NCBI RefSeq assembly: GCF_913063105.1
Contig: NZ_CAJXYQ010000015.1
Coordinates: 1 to 64,000, forward strand
Direction: 5' to 3'
DNA from: an uncultured Draconibacterium sp.
GTDB taxonomy: Bacteria > Bacteroidota > Bacteroidia > Bacteroidales > Prolixibacteraceae
DNA length: 64,000 bases
In this document: positions 1 to 9,070 of the stretch, piece after piece
Layout of the letters: every line of letters starts with the position of its first letter
Position numbering within the stretch: position 1 is the first letter of the stretch
Notes under the pieces: generated by a model
What the model was told of the DNA's origin: nothing
Database searches by the model: none
What the model saw: only the letters and a program-made list of their open reading frames with translations
Made by a program: the position numbers and the translations under genes

Positions 1-3
1 AAT

Positions 4-34
4 AAAAAAAGGACGGGTCAACACCCATCCTTTT
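4..34 (-). terminator. intrinsic terminator
   Basis: Hairpin with 8 paired bases (one G-T), GTTG loop and a T7 run when read on the minus strand. On the plus strand the same hairpin has only four T and could serve as a weaker terminator for a gene left of the window. Confidence 0.6.
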
Positions 35-87
35 CACTAACTAAACCAATAAAACTAATCAAACCTAAACTTATGAATTAAAACTTA
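4..87 (-). ncRNA. candidate small RNA or terminated leader
   Basis: On the minus strand a -7-like box TATCTTCG (plus strand 93-100; one base off TAnnTTTG) is followed about 85 nt later by a very strong intrinsic terminator: stem GGATGGGT/ACCCGTCC with loop GTTG, closed by A:U pairs and a run of seven T. No open reading frame lies between. The interval is rich in G and T, with a repeated CATAAGTTT. It could be a free small RNA, or a leader of a minus-strand gene to the left of the window that ends in an attenuator. No -33 TTTG was found at the right distance, so the promoter is weak evidence. Confidence 0.25.
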
Positions 88-190
88 TGCTGCGAAGATA
101 GGGTGGTTTTTGATTTTGGGCGTTAATCTAATGTTAAAAGGTATGTTTTGTAGCATGTTTTAAGATAGTCTTAACAAACCAGATTCTGGC

Positions 191-226
191 AAAAAAAAGC
201 CTGTTACTTTTGATAACGGGCTTTTA
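191..226 (-). terminator. terminator of the floA operon
   Basis: Stem AAAAGCCCGTTA/TAACAGGCTTTT read on the minus strand, followed by a T-run, about 20 bases past the floA stop codon. Confidence 0.7.
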
Positions 227-245
227 GTAGATTGTACGTTAAGCT

Positions 246-1229
246 TTATTCGTTTTCCTTGCTTTTTCCATCTTCATCAGCAATTGATTCTCGCATGGAA
301 GTGTCGGCCATAATGTTTTTGTATTTCATGTAATCCATTACGCCCAGGTTGCCGGTTCTAAAAGCTTCTGAAATAGCAAGTGGTACCTGCACTTCAGCTT
401 CAATAACTTTGGCTCGGGCTTCCTGTGCCTTTGCAATCATCTCCTGCTCCAGCGCAATGGCCATCGCACGGCGTTCTTCTGCTTTTGCCTGGGCAATGTT
501 CTTATCTGCTTCAGCCTGATCGATCTGAAGTACTGCCCCAATGTTTTTGCCAATGTCGATATCAGCGATATCAATTGAGAGAATTTCAAATGCTGTTCCT
601 GCGTCAAGCCCTTTTTCTAAAACTACCCGCGAAATAAAATCGGGATTTTCCAACACGGCTTTGTGCGAGTGCGATGATCCTATTGAAGATACAATTCCTT
701 CACCTACACGGGCGAGTACCGTTTCTTCGCCTGCACCACCAACCAGTTGTTTAATGCTTGCTCTTACAGTAACCCGCGCCTTGGCAATTAGCTGAATACC
801 ATCTTTGGCTACTGCAGTTACCGGCGGTGTGTTAATTACTTTCGGGTTTACCGACATTTGCACAGCCTCAAAAACATCGCGACCGGCAAGGTCGATTGCC
901 GTTGCCATATTAAATGGCAGTTCAATATTGGCTTTTGATGCCGAAACAAGAGCATGTACAACGTTGGCAACGTGTCCTCCGGCAAGATAGTGCGCTTCCA
1001 GTGCATCACGACTCAAGGGAACATCAGCTTTGGTTCCTTCAATTAAAGCCCGAACAATAATACCCGGAGGTACTTTTCTGAAACGCATTAAAAAGAGCTG
1101 AATAAGCGAGATTCGAACTCCCGATACCAGGGCCGAAAACCATAATCCGATAGGGATAAAATAAAGGATAATAAATAGTAATACAATTGATCCAACAATT
1201 AATCCCCAGGTGCCTGCTGCTTCTACCAT
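246..1229 (-). CDS. floA: flotillin-like protein FloA
   Basis: Membrane scaffold of the SPFH family that organises functional membrane microdomains. The 327-residue protein has one hydrophobic hairpin-like segment at about residues 9-35, an SPFH domain at about 40-230, and a C-terminal Ala/Glu-rich helical part (about 235-290) of the kind that drives oligomerisation. Length and order match the FloA/YqfA family rather than larger eukaryote-like flotillins. It follows the short NfeD gene by 3 bases, the usual FloA-NfeD pairing, and is last in a run SPOR-clpS-nfeD-floA closed by a terminator. Family assignment is firm; its role in this organism is inferred. Confidence 0.93.
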   Translation of the reverse strand: MVEAAGTWGLIVGSIVLLFIILYFIPIGLWFSALVSGVRISLIQLFLMRFRKVPPGIIVRALIEGTKADVPLSRDALEAHYLAGGHVANVVHALVSASKANIELPFNMATAIDLAGRDVFEAVQMSVNPKVINTPPVTAVAKDGIQLIAKARVTVRASIKQLVGGAGEETVLARVGEGIVSSIGSSHSHKAVLENPDFISRVVLEKGLDAGTAFEILSIDIADIDIGKNIGAVLQIDQAEADKNIAQAKAEERRAMAIALEQEMIAKAQEARAKVIEAEVQVPLAISEAFRTGNLGVMDYMKYKNIMADTSMRESIADEDGKSKENE

Positions 1230-1232
1230 TTT

Positions 1233-1703
1233 TTATTTATTTAAAGGTTCAACAATAATTTTATTCGATTCTATTTTTAAAACTTTTATTTCGGTGTTGT
1301 GGTCGATAAATGCTCCTGTTGATTGTGCTTCAATGATTTCTCCATTAACTTTTACCTTGCCCATAGGTGCCAATCTGCCAATAGCTTTACCGGTATCTCC
1401 AACAAAAACCTTTTCGCGGTTAATAAGATCTACTTTTCCAGAAATATTTTTTTCCAAAATCATCTTCTTTCCGGTGCGCGATTTGAAAAAGTAATAAACC
1501 AGCGCCGGTGCCAGAATTAGTACAAGGGCCAGCGTGATAAATCCCGGAAGCGTTCCGTATTCTGCAAATGCTACGTAAACAGCTCCTCCCAGCAATAAAA
1601 ATCCTCCTATTCCGGCAATTGTCACTCCGGGTATTACTGCAAATTCGATGAGGAGCAGTACCAGCCCTAACAGAATAAGTAAAATAATGGCAAGAATGCT
1701 CAT
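1233..1703 (-). CDS. short NfeD family membrane protein
   Basis: 156 residues: three closely spaced hydrophobic segments (about 4-25, 28-48, 52-73) followed by a soluble C-terminal OB-fold domain (about 90-156) with the GKxG and FxDHNTEIKVL-like features of NfeD. It lacks the ClpP-like serine protease domain present in the long NfeD at 20690-22096. Short NfeD proteins work with flotillins, and floA starts 3 bases downstream here. ClpS stops 4 bases upstream, so the gene is translated within a tight operon. Confidence 0.85.
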   Translation of the reverse strand: MSILAIILLILLGLVLLLIEFAVIPGVTIAGIGGFLLLGGAVYVAFAEYGTLPGFITLALVLILAPALVYYFFKSRTGKKMILEKNISGKVDLINREKVFVGDTGKAIGRLAPMGKVKVNGEIIEAQSTGAFIDHNTEIKVLKIESNKIIVEPLNK

Positions 1704-1707
1704 ATCA

Positions 1708-1986
1708 TTAATCTATGGTTGCGTTTAATTTGCGTTCAATCAGTGCGTCTTTCATTGGTTTTAGTGCTTCAAACGAACCTTTTTTTACATCGCATTTTCC
1801 CTTGTAATGAACAAGAAAGGTACATTGCGTGGCCTGTTCGTAACCGTGGTCGCAAATGGCGATTAAAGCATCAATAACATAGTCAAAGGTATGCACATCA
1901 TCGTTATGCAATGTCAGGAAATTCTCTTCAACAACTTCTTCTGTGAAATCCCCCCTCGGAATTTTTTTTGTCTCTTTCTGCGTCAT
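1708..1986 (-). CDS. clpS: ATP-dependent Clp protease adaptor ClpS
   Basis: 92 residues. ClpS binds the N-domain of ClpA/ClpC and delivers N-end-rule substrates to the Clp protease in the cytoplasm. The family core is clear: LHNDDVHTFDYVIDAL near residue 27-42, with the Asn-Asp pair that binds the substrate N-terminus, then a QAT-x-CTFLVHYKGKC segment with the conserved His. The start codon overlaps the stop of the upstream SPOR gene (ATGA type, 4 bases), showing translational coupling. The clpA/clpC partner is not in this window. Confidence 0.93.
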   Translation of the reverse strand: MTQKETKKIPRGDFTEEVVEENFLTLHNDDVHTFDYVIDALIAICDHGYEQATQCTFLVHYKGKCDVKKGSFEALKPMKDALIERKLNATID

Positions 1987-3437
1987 TTGTCGTTCTCAAT
2001 TTCTTTTGCTTCACTCAAAGTTATTCTTTTTCCGTTAAAATAAGGTACTACAAAGGCATCTTCTACACCTTCTTGTCGCACCTGCTCTTGCATTTTTAAG
2101 GCATCGTTATAATTGGTAAGGTTTCCGGTGGTATATACAACAATGCCTTTTTCGTCGGTGTAATGCTCTATTTTACGAATATAAGATAACTTGTCGAATA
2201 ATCGTTTTACATAGGCAGGTAATCCGCGACTGTATGCGCCTAACTGAATTTTGTACACAAGATCGCTGGTGTTTTCCGTATTGTTTTCAGTCGGAATAAC
2301 AGCTTCTGCAGGAAGAACTGACGGGCTTATAAGCAGTACGGTGTCTGGTTTTGCAGAAGACTTTTGTTGCTCGAAAAGTTCATAAAAATCATTAACCTCC
2401 ATTCTGAAAGAATGTTTTTCGTCGCTTGTGGCATTTTGCCAGTACGAGTTTTCCTCTTGCTGGGCTTCAAGTAACAATGCAGCTGTTTCTTCGCGTAACT
2501 GGTAAATAGTAGTTTCGGCATCAAGAATCTGTTTTCCCAATAATTGTTTTTCGCTGTACGAGTTACTCGCCCCGTATTTTTTGCGAAGCTCATCCGTTTC
2601 ATTTATAGTTTGTTCCAGGTGCTTTTGTTTTTCTTGTCCTTCAAGATATACTTTTAATCCTTTTGGTGTTTTAAAAAACGTTGTGTCGGGATAAGTAATT
2701 TCAGTGTTTACTACAAAATTAATGGGTTCAGCCAATTTTGCCGGTATTATTATGCCGTTTTCTACGGTAGGAGCAACACTGTTTGTATTTAAATCAGCTG
2801 TTAACAATGAATCAGAGCTAATCGAATCGCTTAAAGCGACAGAGTCGGGCTGGCTCAGTAATTCGCCGGTAACAAGCTTTTCGTCAATAACCGGAGAAAA
2901 ATTTTCGGCTTGGGTTTCGCGTGGCACTGCCGTGGGGAGTATGTCTGTTTCGCTTGCTGTTTCCTCTTCGCGATCCTCGGCAGGAGCAAAAGGATTAATT
3001 TTGTTTGTACAGAGTTGTATTTTTTCCTTCAGCTGAACTTCATTTTGTATTGCAGCATCGGCTTTGCTGCCAAAAAGCTTGTAATATTTTAGCGCATCAT
3101 CCCATCTGTTTTTTGCATGGTATTGTACCGCAATGTAGTAATCGGTTTTTAGTGGCGATTCGCCAAGGCTGCCGTTTAATAAATAAATAATTTCATTGGT
3201 ATCGTAATGGCCATTTTCGGTTCGGCAGGCGCCGTAATAATAATTAACCATCAGGTGGTCAGGTTTTTCGTCTAATAATTTTTTTAGAATTATTTCGGCC
3301 TCTTCGAACTTGCCGTTATCAAATAACCGTATGGCTTGCGCAAGCGGATTTTCCTGATTAATTGCTGAAACAAAACCAGCTGAAAACAAAAAAATGAACA
3401 ATATTGTTATTGGTGCAATAGCCTTTGTATATGTCAT
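1983..3437 (-). CDS. TPR and SPOR domain protein
   Basis: 484 residues. An N-terminal signal peptide or membrane anchor (about 7-25) is followed by TPR-like helical repeats (about 30-135), a long acidic Ser/Thr-rich linker, a coiled stretch (about 265-330), and a C-terminal SPOR domain (about 393-475, starting VYKIQLGAYSRG). SPOR domains bind septal peptidoglycan stripped of stem peptides, so a periplasmic role in cell division or the cell wall is likely; the exact function is unknown. First gene of the clpS-nfeD-floA run. A perfect palindrome GTAAATTTAC lies at 3464-3473, just upstream, and resembles a -7 box. Confidence 0.8.
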   Translation of the reverse strand: MTYTKAIAPITILFIFLFSAGFVSAINQENPLAQAIRLFDNGKFEEAEIILKKLLDEKPDHLMVNYYYGACRTENGHYDTNEIIYLLNGSLGESPLKTDYYIAVQYHAKNRWDDALKYYKLFGSKADAAIQNEVQLKEKIQLCTNKINPFAPAEDREEETASETDILPTAVPRETQAENFSPVIDEKLVTGELLSQPDSVALSDSISSDSLLTADLNTNSVAPTVENGIIIPAKLAEPINFVVNTEITYPDTTFFKTPKGLKVYLEGQEKQKHLEQTINETDELRKKYGASNSYSEKQLLGKQILDAETTIYQLREETAALLLEAQQEENSYWQNATSDEKHSFRMEVNDFYELFEQQKSSAKPDTVLLISPSVLPAEAVIPTENNTENTSDLVYKIQLGAYSRGLPAYVKRLFDKLSYIRKIEHYTDEKGIVVYTTGNLTNYNDALKMQEQVRQEGVEDAFVVPYFNGKRITLSEAKEIENDK

Positions 3438-3558
3438 AGTAAAACCTGTTGTTTTTTCTGCACGTAAATTTACAAAAAATGTATTTTGTTGGAGATTAAA
3501 TTATACTGAAGTGGGGGCTAAGATGAACATTGTAACTGAGATTTATCATTTATTAAAC

Positions 3559-3566
3559 TATATTTG
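3559..3566 (+). promoter_or_regulatory. -7 promoter box of bcp-recA
   Basis: TATATTTG matches the Bacteroidota -7 consensus TAnnTTTG exactly and lies 23 bases before the chosen bcp ATG. No good -33 TTTG was found. Confidence 0.5.
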
Positions 3567-3589
3567 TACAATTGAATAATTTAGAGGAC

Positions 3590-4054
3590 ATGGCTAATTT
3601 AAAAGTTGGAGATAAGGCGCCTGAATTTGAAGGTGTAAATCAAAACGGAGAGAAGATTTCCCTGAAGGATTTTGCCGGAAAAAAGCTAATTCTGTATTTC
3701 TATCCAAAAGATAATACCCCGGGATGCACCGCCGAATCGTGTAATTTAAACGACAATTACGACGCCTGGTTAAAGAAAGGTTTTGATGTGGTAGGCGTTA
3801 GCCCCGATAGTGAAAAGTCGCACCAGAAATTCATTGAAAAATTTGGCTTTAAGTTTAACCTGATTGCCGATACTGAAAAAGAAATTTTACAGGCCTATGG
3901 AGCCTGGGGGCTTAAAAAAATGTATGGCAAAGAATACATGGGCGTTTTGCGTAAAACCTTCGTACTTGATGAAGAAGGTGTAATTGTTGAAATTTTTGAA
4001 AAAGTAAAAACAAAAGATCACACCAACCAAATAATTGAAACTTTAAATCTTTAA
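3590..4054 (+). CDS. bcp: thioredoxin-dependent peroxiredoxin (Bcp/PrxQ type)
   Basis: 154 residues from the ATG at 3590. A TTG six codons upstream is possible, but the ATG begins the family-typical MANLKVGDKAPEF. Thiol peroxidase that reduces H2O2 and organic hydroperoxides with thioredoxin. The peroxidatic Cys46 sits in YPKDNTPGCTAES and the resolving Cys51 five residues on, as in the alpha-helical two-Cys Bcp/PrxQ group. recA begins 11 bases downstream, so the two are probably co-transcribed, an arrangement linking oxidant defence with DNA repair. Confidence 0.92.
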   Translation: MANLKVGDKAPEFEGVNQNGEKISLKDFAGKKLILYFYPKDNTPGCTAESCNLNDNYDAWLKKGFDVVGVSPDSEKSHQKFIEKFGFKFNLIADTEKEILQAYGAWGLKKMYGKEYMGVLRKTFVLDEEGVIVEIFEKVKTKDHTNQIIETLNL

Positions 4055-4065
4055 CCTAACTGAAC

Positions 4066-5091
4066 ATGACTAAAGAAGAAAGAAGTCAGATGAACAAAGA
4101 AAAGCTGAAAGCACTTCAGCTTACCATGGATAAAATTGAAAAGAGCTACGGTAAAGGCTCTATTATGCGAATGGGCGACCAGGGAGATGAAGATATTCCG
4201 GCTATTTCGTCGGGCTCCATTGCTCTTGATGTTGCTTTAGGAGTTGGCGGTTTCCCAAAAGGCCGGATTGTTGAAATTTACGGCCCTGAATCATCCGGAA
4301 AAACAACCCTGGCAATACATGCGGTTGCCGAGGCACAGAAAGCCGGTGGTATTGCCGCAATAATTGATGCCGAGCATGCCTTCGATCCGTATTATGCCCG
4401 TAAACTGGGTGTTGATATTGAAGAGTTGTTAATTTCGCAGCCCGATAATGGTGAGCAAGCTCTGGAAATTGCTGATAACCTGATTCGTTCAGGAGCTCTG
4501 GATATTGTGGTTATCGACTCGGTTGCTGCACTTACGCCTAAAGCCGAACTTGAAGGCGAAATGGGTGATTCAAAAATGGGCTTGCAGGCGCGCTTAATGT
4601 CGCAGGCATTACGTAAACTTACCGCCAATATCAACAAAACAAAAACATGTTGCATATTTATTAACCAGTTACGCGAAAAAATTGGCGTAATGTTCGGTAA
4701 CCCGGAAACAACAACAGGTGGTAATGCGCTAAAGTTCTATTCATCAGTACGTTTGGATATTCGTCGAATTGGCCAGATTAAAGATGGCGATGAAGTTAAC
4801 GGTAACCACGTGCGCGTTAAGGTGGTGAAAAATAAAGTAGCCCCTCCTTTTCGTAAAGCCGAATTTGATATTATGTATGGCGAAGGAATTTCCAAGTCAG
4901 GCGAAATAATCGATTTGGGTGTGCAGTATAACATTATTAAAAAAAGTGGGTCGTGGTTTAGCTATGGCGATACAAAACTAGGGCAGGGACGCGAAACAGT
5001 GCGTAATTTGATTGTTGACAATCCGGAGCTTGCTCAGGAATTGGAAACGAAAATTATTGAGGCAATTACCGGAACCACAACCACAGAATAA
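4066..5091 (+). CDS. recA: recombinase RecA
   Basis: 341 residues, full length. ATP-dependent strand exchange and LexA-type co-protease factor. Walker A GPESSGKT is at residues 73-80; the [16 protein letters not shown] and [22 protein letters not shown] (L2 loop) regions are intact. The short acidic tail ends in TGTTTTE. Lies 11 bases after bcp and is followed by a clear terminator. No LexA-like box was recognised upstream. Confidence 0.98.
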   Translation: MTKEERSQMNKEKLKALQLTMDKIEKSYGKGSIMRMGDQGDEDIPAISSGSIALDVALGVGGFPKGRIVEIYGPESSGKTTLAIHAVAEAQKAGGIAAIIDAEHAFDPYYARKLGVDIEELLISQPDNGEQALEIADNLIRSGALDIVVIDSVAALTPKAELEGEMGDSKMGLQARLMSQALRKLTANINKTKTCCIFINQLREKIGVMFGNPETTTGGNALKFYSSVRLDIRRIGQIKDGDEVNGNHVRVKVVKNKVAPPFRKAEFDIMYGEGISKSGEIIDLGVQYNIIKKSGSWFSYGDTKLGQGRETVRNLIVDNPELAQELETKIIEAITGTTTTE

Positions 5092-5115
5092 AAAAAACTG
5101 ATATAGACAGAATAT

Positions 5116-5154
5116 ACCGGGTGAATTGATTCTGTCGATTCATCCGGTTTTTTT
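5116..5154 (+). terminator. terminator after recA
   Basis: Stem ACCGGGTGAAT/ATTCATCCGGT (one G-T pair), 11-nt loop, and seven T. Confidence 0.8.
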
Positions 5155-5162
5155 ATAAGACA

Positions 5163-5183
5163 GCTTATGGTATTACCGTAAGC
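5163..5183 (+). promoter_or_regulatory. inverted repeat before thrA
   Basis: GCTTATGGT-ATT-ACCGTAAGC: 9-base arms with one G-T pair around 3 bases, 32 bases before the thrA start. The small loop fits a protein-binding dyad better than an attenuator. It could be the operator of the threonine operon; no known regulator motif was recognised. Confidence 0.4.
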
Positions 5184-5214
5184 ATTTCAAATATAAATTG
5201 ATAAAAAAACGTGT

Positions 5215-7635
5215 ATGAAAGTGTTAAAGTTTGGCGGAACATCCGTAGGTTCGGCCGCAAACATTAAACGTGTAAAAGACATTGTACTTAACCAGAATGA
5301 TGATGTAATTGTAGTAGTATCTGCCCTTGGTGGTGTAACCGATAAAATTCTTACGGCAGCGCATAATGCTGCCTCTGGTACAGGAAACTTTCATACGGAA
5401 CTTACGGAAATAAAACAAAAACACGAAGAAACACTGACCGAGCTTTTTAATGGTTCAGGATCGATAAAATACATTGTTGAGGAACTGCTTGATGAACTGG
5501 AAAAACTGCTTACCGGTATTACACTTGTTGGCGAGTTAACAGCTAAAACACTTGATCGGATTGTAGGTTTGGGCGAACGGATTTCTTCGCACATTGTTGC
5601 CGAATATATTGGCTGTCAGCGTAAAGATTCATCGGCCTTTATACAAACCGATAGTAATTTCGGAAAAGCTACAGTTGATTTTGCCGTTACCAGGCAGTTA
5701 ATAAACGAAGCCTTTGCGAACCATAAGGGGGTTGCAATTGTTCCGGGGTTTATTTCGAAAAACAGTAAAGGTGAGTTTACAACACTTGGGCGTGGAGGTT
5801 CCGATTTTACTGCGGCAATTATTGCTGCAGCGCTTGATGTGGAAATACTGGAAATATGGACAGATGTAAATGGTTTTATGACTGCCGATCCCCGGGTAAT
5901 TCGAAAAGCATACACTATTCCGGAGCTTACTTATTCTGAAGCTATGGAGCTCTCGCATTTTGGTGCCAAAGTTATTTACCCGCCTACTATCCTTCCCGTT
6001 TATCAAAAAGGAATTCCAATTCAAATTAAAAACACTTTTGATCCTGAAAATCCGGGAACCAAAATCGTAAAAGGGGTTAAAAATGGTTTTGATCGTCCCA
6101 TTAAAGGTATTTCGTCTATCTCGGGAATAACCCTTGTAACGCTTCAGGGTATTGGTATGGTTGGAGTAACCGGAATTTCCATGCGGTTGTTTACAGCATT
6201 GGCAAAAGTAAATGTCAATGTTATCCTTATTTCGCAAGCTTCCTCAGAAAACTCCATAAGCGTGGCCATTGAAGAAAAGGCCCTCGATTTGGCAGAAGCT
6301 GCTATTCGTGAAGAATTTGAAAAAGAAATAGTTGGTGGCCAGGTCAATAAAATAGAACTCGAAAAAGGAGTTTCGGTAGTGGCTATTGTTGGCGAAAATA
6401 TGAAACATACCACAGGTATTGCCGGCAAGCTTTTTTCTACTATGGGCAAAAGTGGTGTAAATATTATTGCTATTGCCCAGGGAGCTTCGGAGTTAAATAT
6501 TTCGTGGGTAGTTAAAAACGATGACTTGCGAAAAACGTTGAATGTGGTGCACGAATCGTTCTTCCTGTCGGAGAATGTGGAGTTGAATATCTTTTTAATG
6601 GGAATTGGTACTGTGGGCGGTAATTTGCTCGACCAGGTAAAGCAGCAACAGCAACGACTTCTAAAGGAGAAACATTTGCGCTTAAAGCTAACGGGGATAG
6701 CTAATTCCAAGAAAATGCTGTTTGATCGTGATGGAATTGATATTGAAACATTTATGGCTCAACTCGATGCGTCAGAGCAGCAATCGTCACTTCAAGGCTT
6801 TGTTGAAGAGATTAAGAAAATGAATATTTACAATTCGGTTTTTGTTGATTGCACCGCTTCGGATGCTGTTGCAGCCCTTTATAAAGATGTGCTAAGTTCG
6901 AATATCTCAATTGTAACAGCTAATAAAGTTGCCGCATCGTCGGAATTCGACAATTATGCCGAGCTTAAAAAAATAGCGAAAAAGAAAGGCGTGAAGTTCC
7001 TGTTTGAAACCAACGTGGGGGCCGGTTTACCCATTATCAATACCTTGAACGATCTGGTAAATTCGGGCGACAAGGTATTACGGATTGAAGCCGTTCTTTC
7101 AGGCACGCTTAACTATATTTTCAATACCATTTCGGAAACTATTCCGTTGAGTAAAACCATACAAATGGCGAAGGAAGAAGGTTACTCTGAACCTGACCCA
7201 CGTGTTGATTTGAGCGGCGTTGATGTGGCCCGTAAAATTCTGATACTGGCCAGGGAATCAGGTTACCGAATTGAAATGGATGACATTGCCATTAACCGAT
7301 TTGTTCCGGAAGAGTTGTTTGCAGGAAGCATCGATGAATTTTGGGCCGGTGTTTCGAATTTGGATGAAAAATTTGAAACAGAACGAAAAAGACTGGAAGC
7401 TGAAAATAAAAAATGGCGTTTTGTTGCCCGCTTCGAAAATGGGAAGGCAGAAGCCGGTTTGCAGGAAGTGGATGCAACACATCCGTTTTATGATTTGGAA
7501 GGAAGCAATAACCTGGTGATGTATACCACCGAGCGTTACCACGAATTTCCGATGCTGATTAAAGGCTATGGGGCAGGGGCTTCAGTAACTGCCGCCGGTG
7601 TTTTTGCCGATTTAATTAAAGTGTCGAATATATAG
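5215..7635 (+). CDS. thrA: bifunctional aspartokinase / homoserine dehydrogenase
   Basis: 806 residues. Catalyses aspartate to aspartyl phosphate and aspartate semialdehyde to homoserine. The N-terminal kinase opens with KFGGTSVG (5-12), followed by two ACT regulatory repeats (about 310-450) where threonine feedback is expected. The homoserine dehydrogenase starts with the nucleotide-binding GIGTVGG at 463-469 and contains NVGAGLPI and the LSGTLNYIF substrate region. Length equals the ThrA/MetL family. It heads a threonine cluster with the phosphoglycerate-mutase-like gene and thrC. The ThrA type (rather than MetL) is inferred from this context. Confidence 0.95.
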   Translation: MKVLKFGGTSVGSAANIKRVKDIVLNQNDDVIVVVSALGGVTDKILTAAHNAASGTGNFHTELTEIKQKHEETLTELFNGSGSIKYIVEELLDELEKLLTGITLVGELTAKTLDRIVGLGERISSHIVAEYIGCQRKDSSAFIQTDSNFGKATVDFAVTRQLINEAFANHKGVAIVPGFISKNSKGEFTTLGRGGSDFTAAIIAAALDVEILEIWTDVNGFMTADPRVIRKAYTIPELTYSEAMELSHFGAKVIYPPTILPVYQKGIPIQIKNTFDPENPGTKIVKGVKNGFDRPIKGISSISGITLVTLQGIGMVGVTGISMRLFTALAKVNVNVILISQASSENSISVAIEEKALDLAEAAIREEFEKEIVGGQVNKIELEKGVSVVAIVGENMKHTTGIAGKLFSTMGKSGVNIIAIAQGASELNISWVVKNDDLRKTLNVVHESFFLSENVELNIFLMGIGTVGGNLLDQVKQQQQRLLKEKHLRLKLTGIANSKKMLFDRDGIDIETFMAQLDASEQQSSLQGFVEEIKKMNIYNSVFVDCTASDAVAALYKDVLSSNISIVTANKVAASSEFDNYAELKKIAKKKGVKFLFETNVGAGLPIINTLNDLVNSGDKVLRIEAVLSGTLNYIFNTISETIPLSKTIQMAKEEGYSEPDPRVDLSGVDVARKILILARESGYRIEMDDIAINRFVPEELFAGSIDEFWAGVSNLDEKFETERKRLEAENKKWRFVARFENGKAEAGLQEVDATHPFYDLEGSNNLVMYTTERYHEFPMLIKGYGAGASVTAAGVFADLIKVSNI

Positions 7636-7744
7636 AACAAAAATGCTGTTAAAAGCATTCATATAAATACGAATAAAAAACATTGAAGATCATTTACCAA
7701 TGGCTCTCATCATGGAGTGGATCTTCTACTATTTTCTGAACAAA

Positions 7745-8953
7745 ATGAAACACATAATAATTCTTGGCGACGGTATGTCCGACGAGCCGATAGCAGCATA
7801 CGGCGGTAAAACTCCGCTACAAATGGCCAATAAACCACATATCGACTGGTTGGCAAAAAATGGCCAGTCGGGTTTGTTAAAAACAGTACCCGAGTCGATG
7901 CATCCGGGAAGCGAAATTGCAAACATGGCCGTTTTGGGTTACGATGTTGAAAAGGTTTTTGAAGGACGGGGCGTATTGGAAGCGGCAAGTATGGGCGTTG
8001 AATTACAACCCGGCGATTTGGGTTTACGCTGTAACCTCATTTGTATTGAAGATGAGAAAATTAAAAATCACTCGGCAGGGCATATCTCCAACGACGAGGC
8101 TGCCGAACTCATAGAGTTTCTCGATGAAAAACTGGGGAATGATAAAGTAAAATTCTATCCAGGAGTTTCGTACCGGCATCTTTTAGTAATAAAACGGGGG
8201 GTGAAGGATTTTGCCTGTACTCCTCCGCACGATGTGCCCGGAACATCTTTTGCCTCGTGCCTGCCTCAAACAAAAACAGAGGCTGCCAAAGAAACGGCTG
8301 AATTGATTACCGATTTAATTCTAAAATCGCAGGAATTGCTTGAAAATCATCCGGTAAACCTGAAGCGAAAAGCGGCCGGAAAAGATCCGGGTAACAGCAT
8401 CTGGCCCTGGTCGCCGGGCTACAAACCCGCCATGCCAACGCTAAAAGAAATGTATGGAATTGCCAGCGCTGCCGTAATTTCTGCCGTCGATCTCATTCAT
8501 GGAATAGGAGTTTATGCCGGAATGAAAGTAATTCATGTGGAAGGTGCAACCGGACTTTACGATACCAACTACGAAGGAAAAGCGCAGGCTGCTGTTGAGG
8601 CCTTAAAAGAAAATGATTTTGTGTATCTGCACATCGAGGCGAGCGACGAAGCCGGACACGAGGGCGATGTGGAGCTGAAAACAAAAACGATTGAATACCT
8701 CGATCAGCGAGTGGTGAAATATATTATTGAAGAAACCGCAAAAATGGAGGAAAACGTTGCAATTGCCATTCTGCCCGATCATCCAACGCCATGTGCATTA
8801 AAAACGCATACCCGCGATGCGGTACCATTTACCATTTATCAACCCGGAATGCAAGCCGATGCGGTTGAGGTGTACGATGAGTTCGACACCCGAAAAGGAA
8901 TGCACGGAACGCTGCAGGGAGATGAGTTTATTCGCTTGTTCTTGAAAAAATAA
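7745..8953 (+). CDS. ApgM-like phosphotransferase, putative homoserine kinase analogue
   Basis: 402 residues from the ATG at 7745, where the family motif MKHIIILGDGMSDEP begins; an in-frame ATG 45 bases upstream would add a non-conserved leader. The protein belongs to the cofactor-independent phosphoglycerate mutase family of the archaeal ApgM type, in the alkaline-phosphatase superfamily: metal-binding GDGMSD near the N-terminus, PGSEIANMAVLGYD with the phosphate-accepting Ser, EASDEAGHEGD, and a C-terminal DHPTPCALKTHT. It lies between thrA and thrC, exactly where thrB is missing. The family has been proposed to replace homoserine kinase in such operons, so homoserine phosphorylation is the likely role; glycolytic mutase is the alternative. 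Confidence 0.82.
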   Translation: MKHIIILGDGMSDEPIAAYGGKTPLQMANKPHIDWLAKNGQSGLLKTVPESMHPGSEIANMAVLGYDVEKVFEGRGVLEAASMGVELQPGDLGLRCNLICIEDEKIKNHSAGHISNDEAAELIEFLDEKLGNDKVKFYPGVSYRHLLVIKRGVKDFACTPPHDVPGTSFASCLPQTKTEAAKETAELITDLILKSQELLENHPVNLKRKAAGKDPGNSIWPWSPGYKPAMPTLKEMYGIASAAVISAVDLIHGIGVYAGMKVIHVEGATGLYDTNYEGKAQAAVEALKENDFVYLHIEASDEAGHEGDVELKTKTIEYLDQRVVKYIIEETAKMEENVAIAILPDHPTPCALKTHTRDAVPFTIYQPGMQADAVEVYDEFDTRKGMHGTLQGDEFIRLFLKK

Positions 8954-9053
8954 ATAGCATTTTTAGCGCACTGAAACTATTCTTTACTTGTTAAGTTTCT
9001 GATATATGTCATGTTTTTCGTGCTGCCATAATCGGGCGTTTTAAGCAAAACTC

Positions 9054-9061
9054 TAATTTTG
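9054..9061 (+). promoter_or_regulatory. -7 promoter box before thrC
   Basis: TAATTTTG fits TAnnTTTG exactly and lies only 9 bases before the thrC ATG, which would give an almost leaderless mRNA. It may be a secondary promoter inside the thr cluster. Confidence 0.4.
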
Positions 9062-9070
9062 TGTCTTACA

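Noticed and set aside
4126-5091. Intein or insertion in recA
   Set aside because: The Walker A and L2 regions are uninterrupted and the length is normal.
5698-6710. Long minus-strand frames of 179 and 188 codons opposite thrA
   Set aside because: They lie wholly within a complete ThrA and show no family motif; typical shadow frames.
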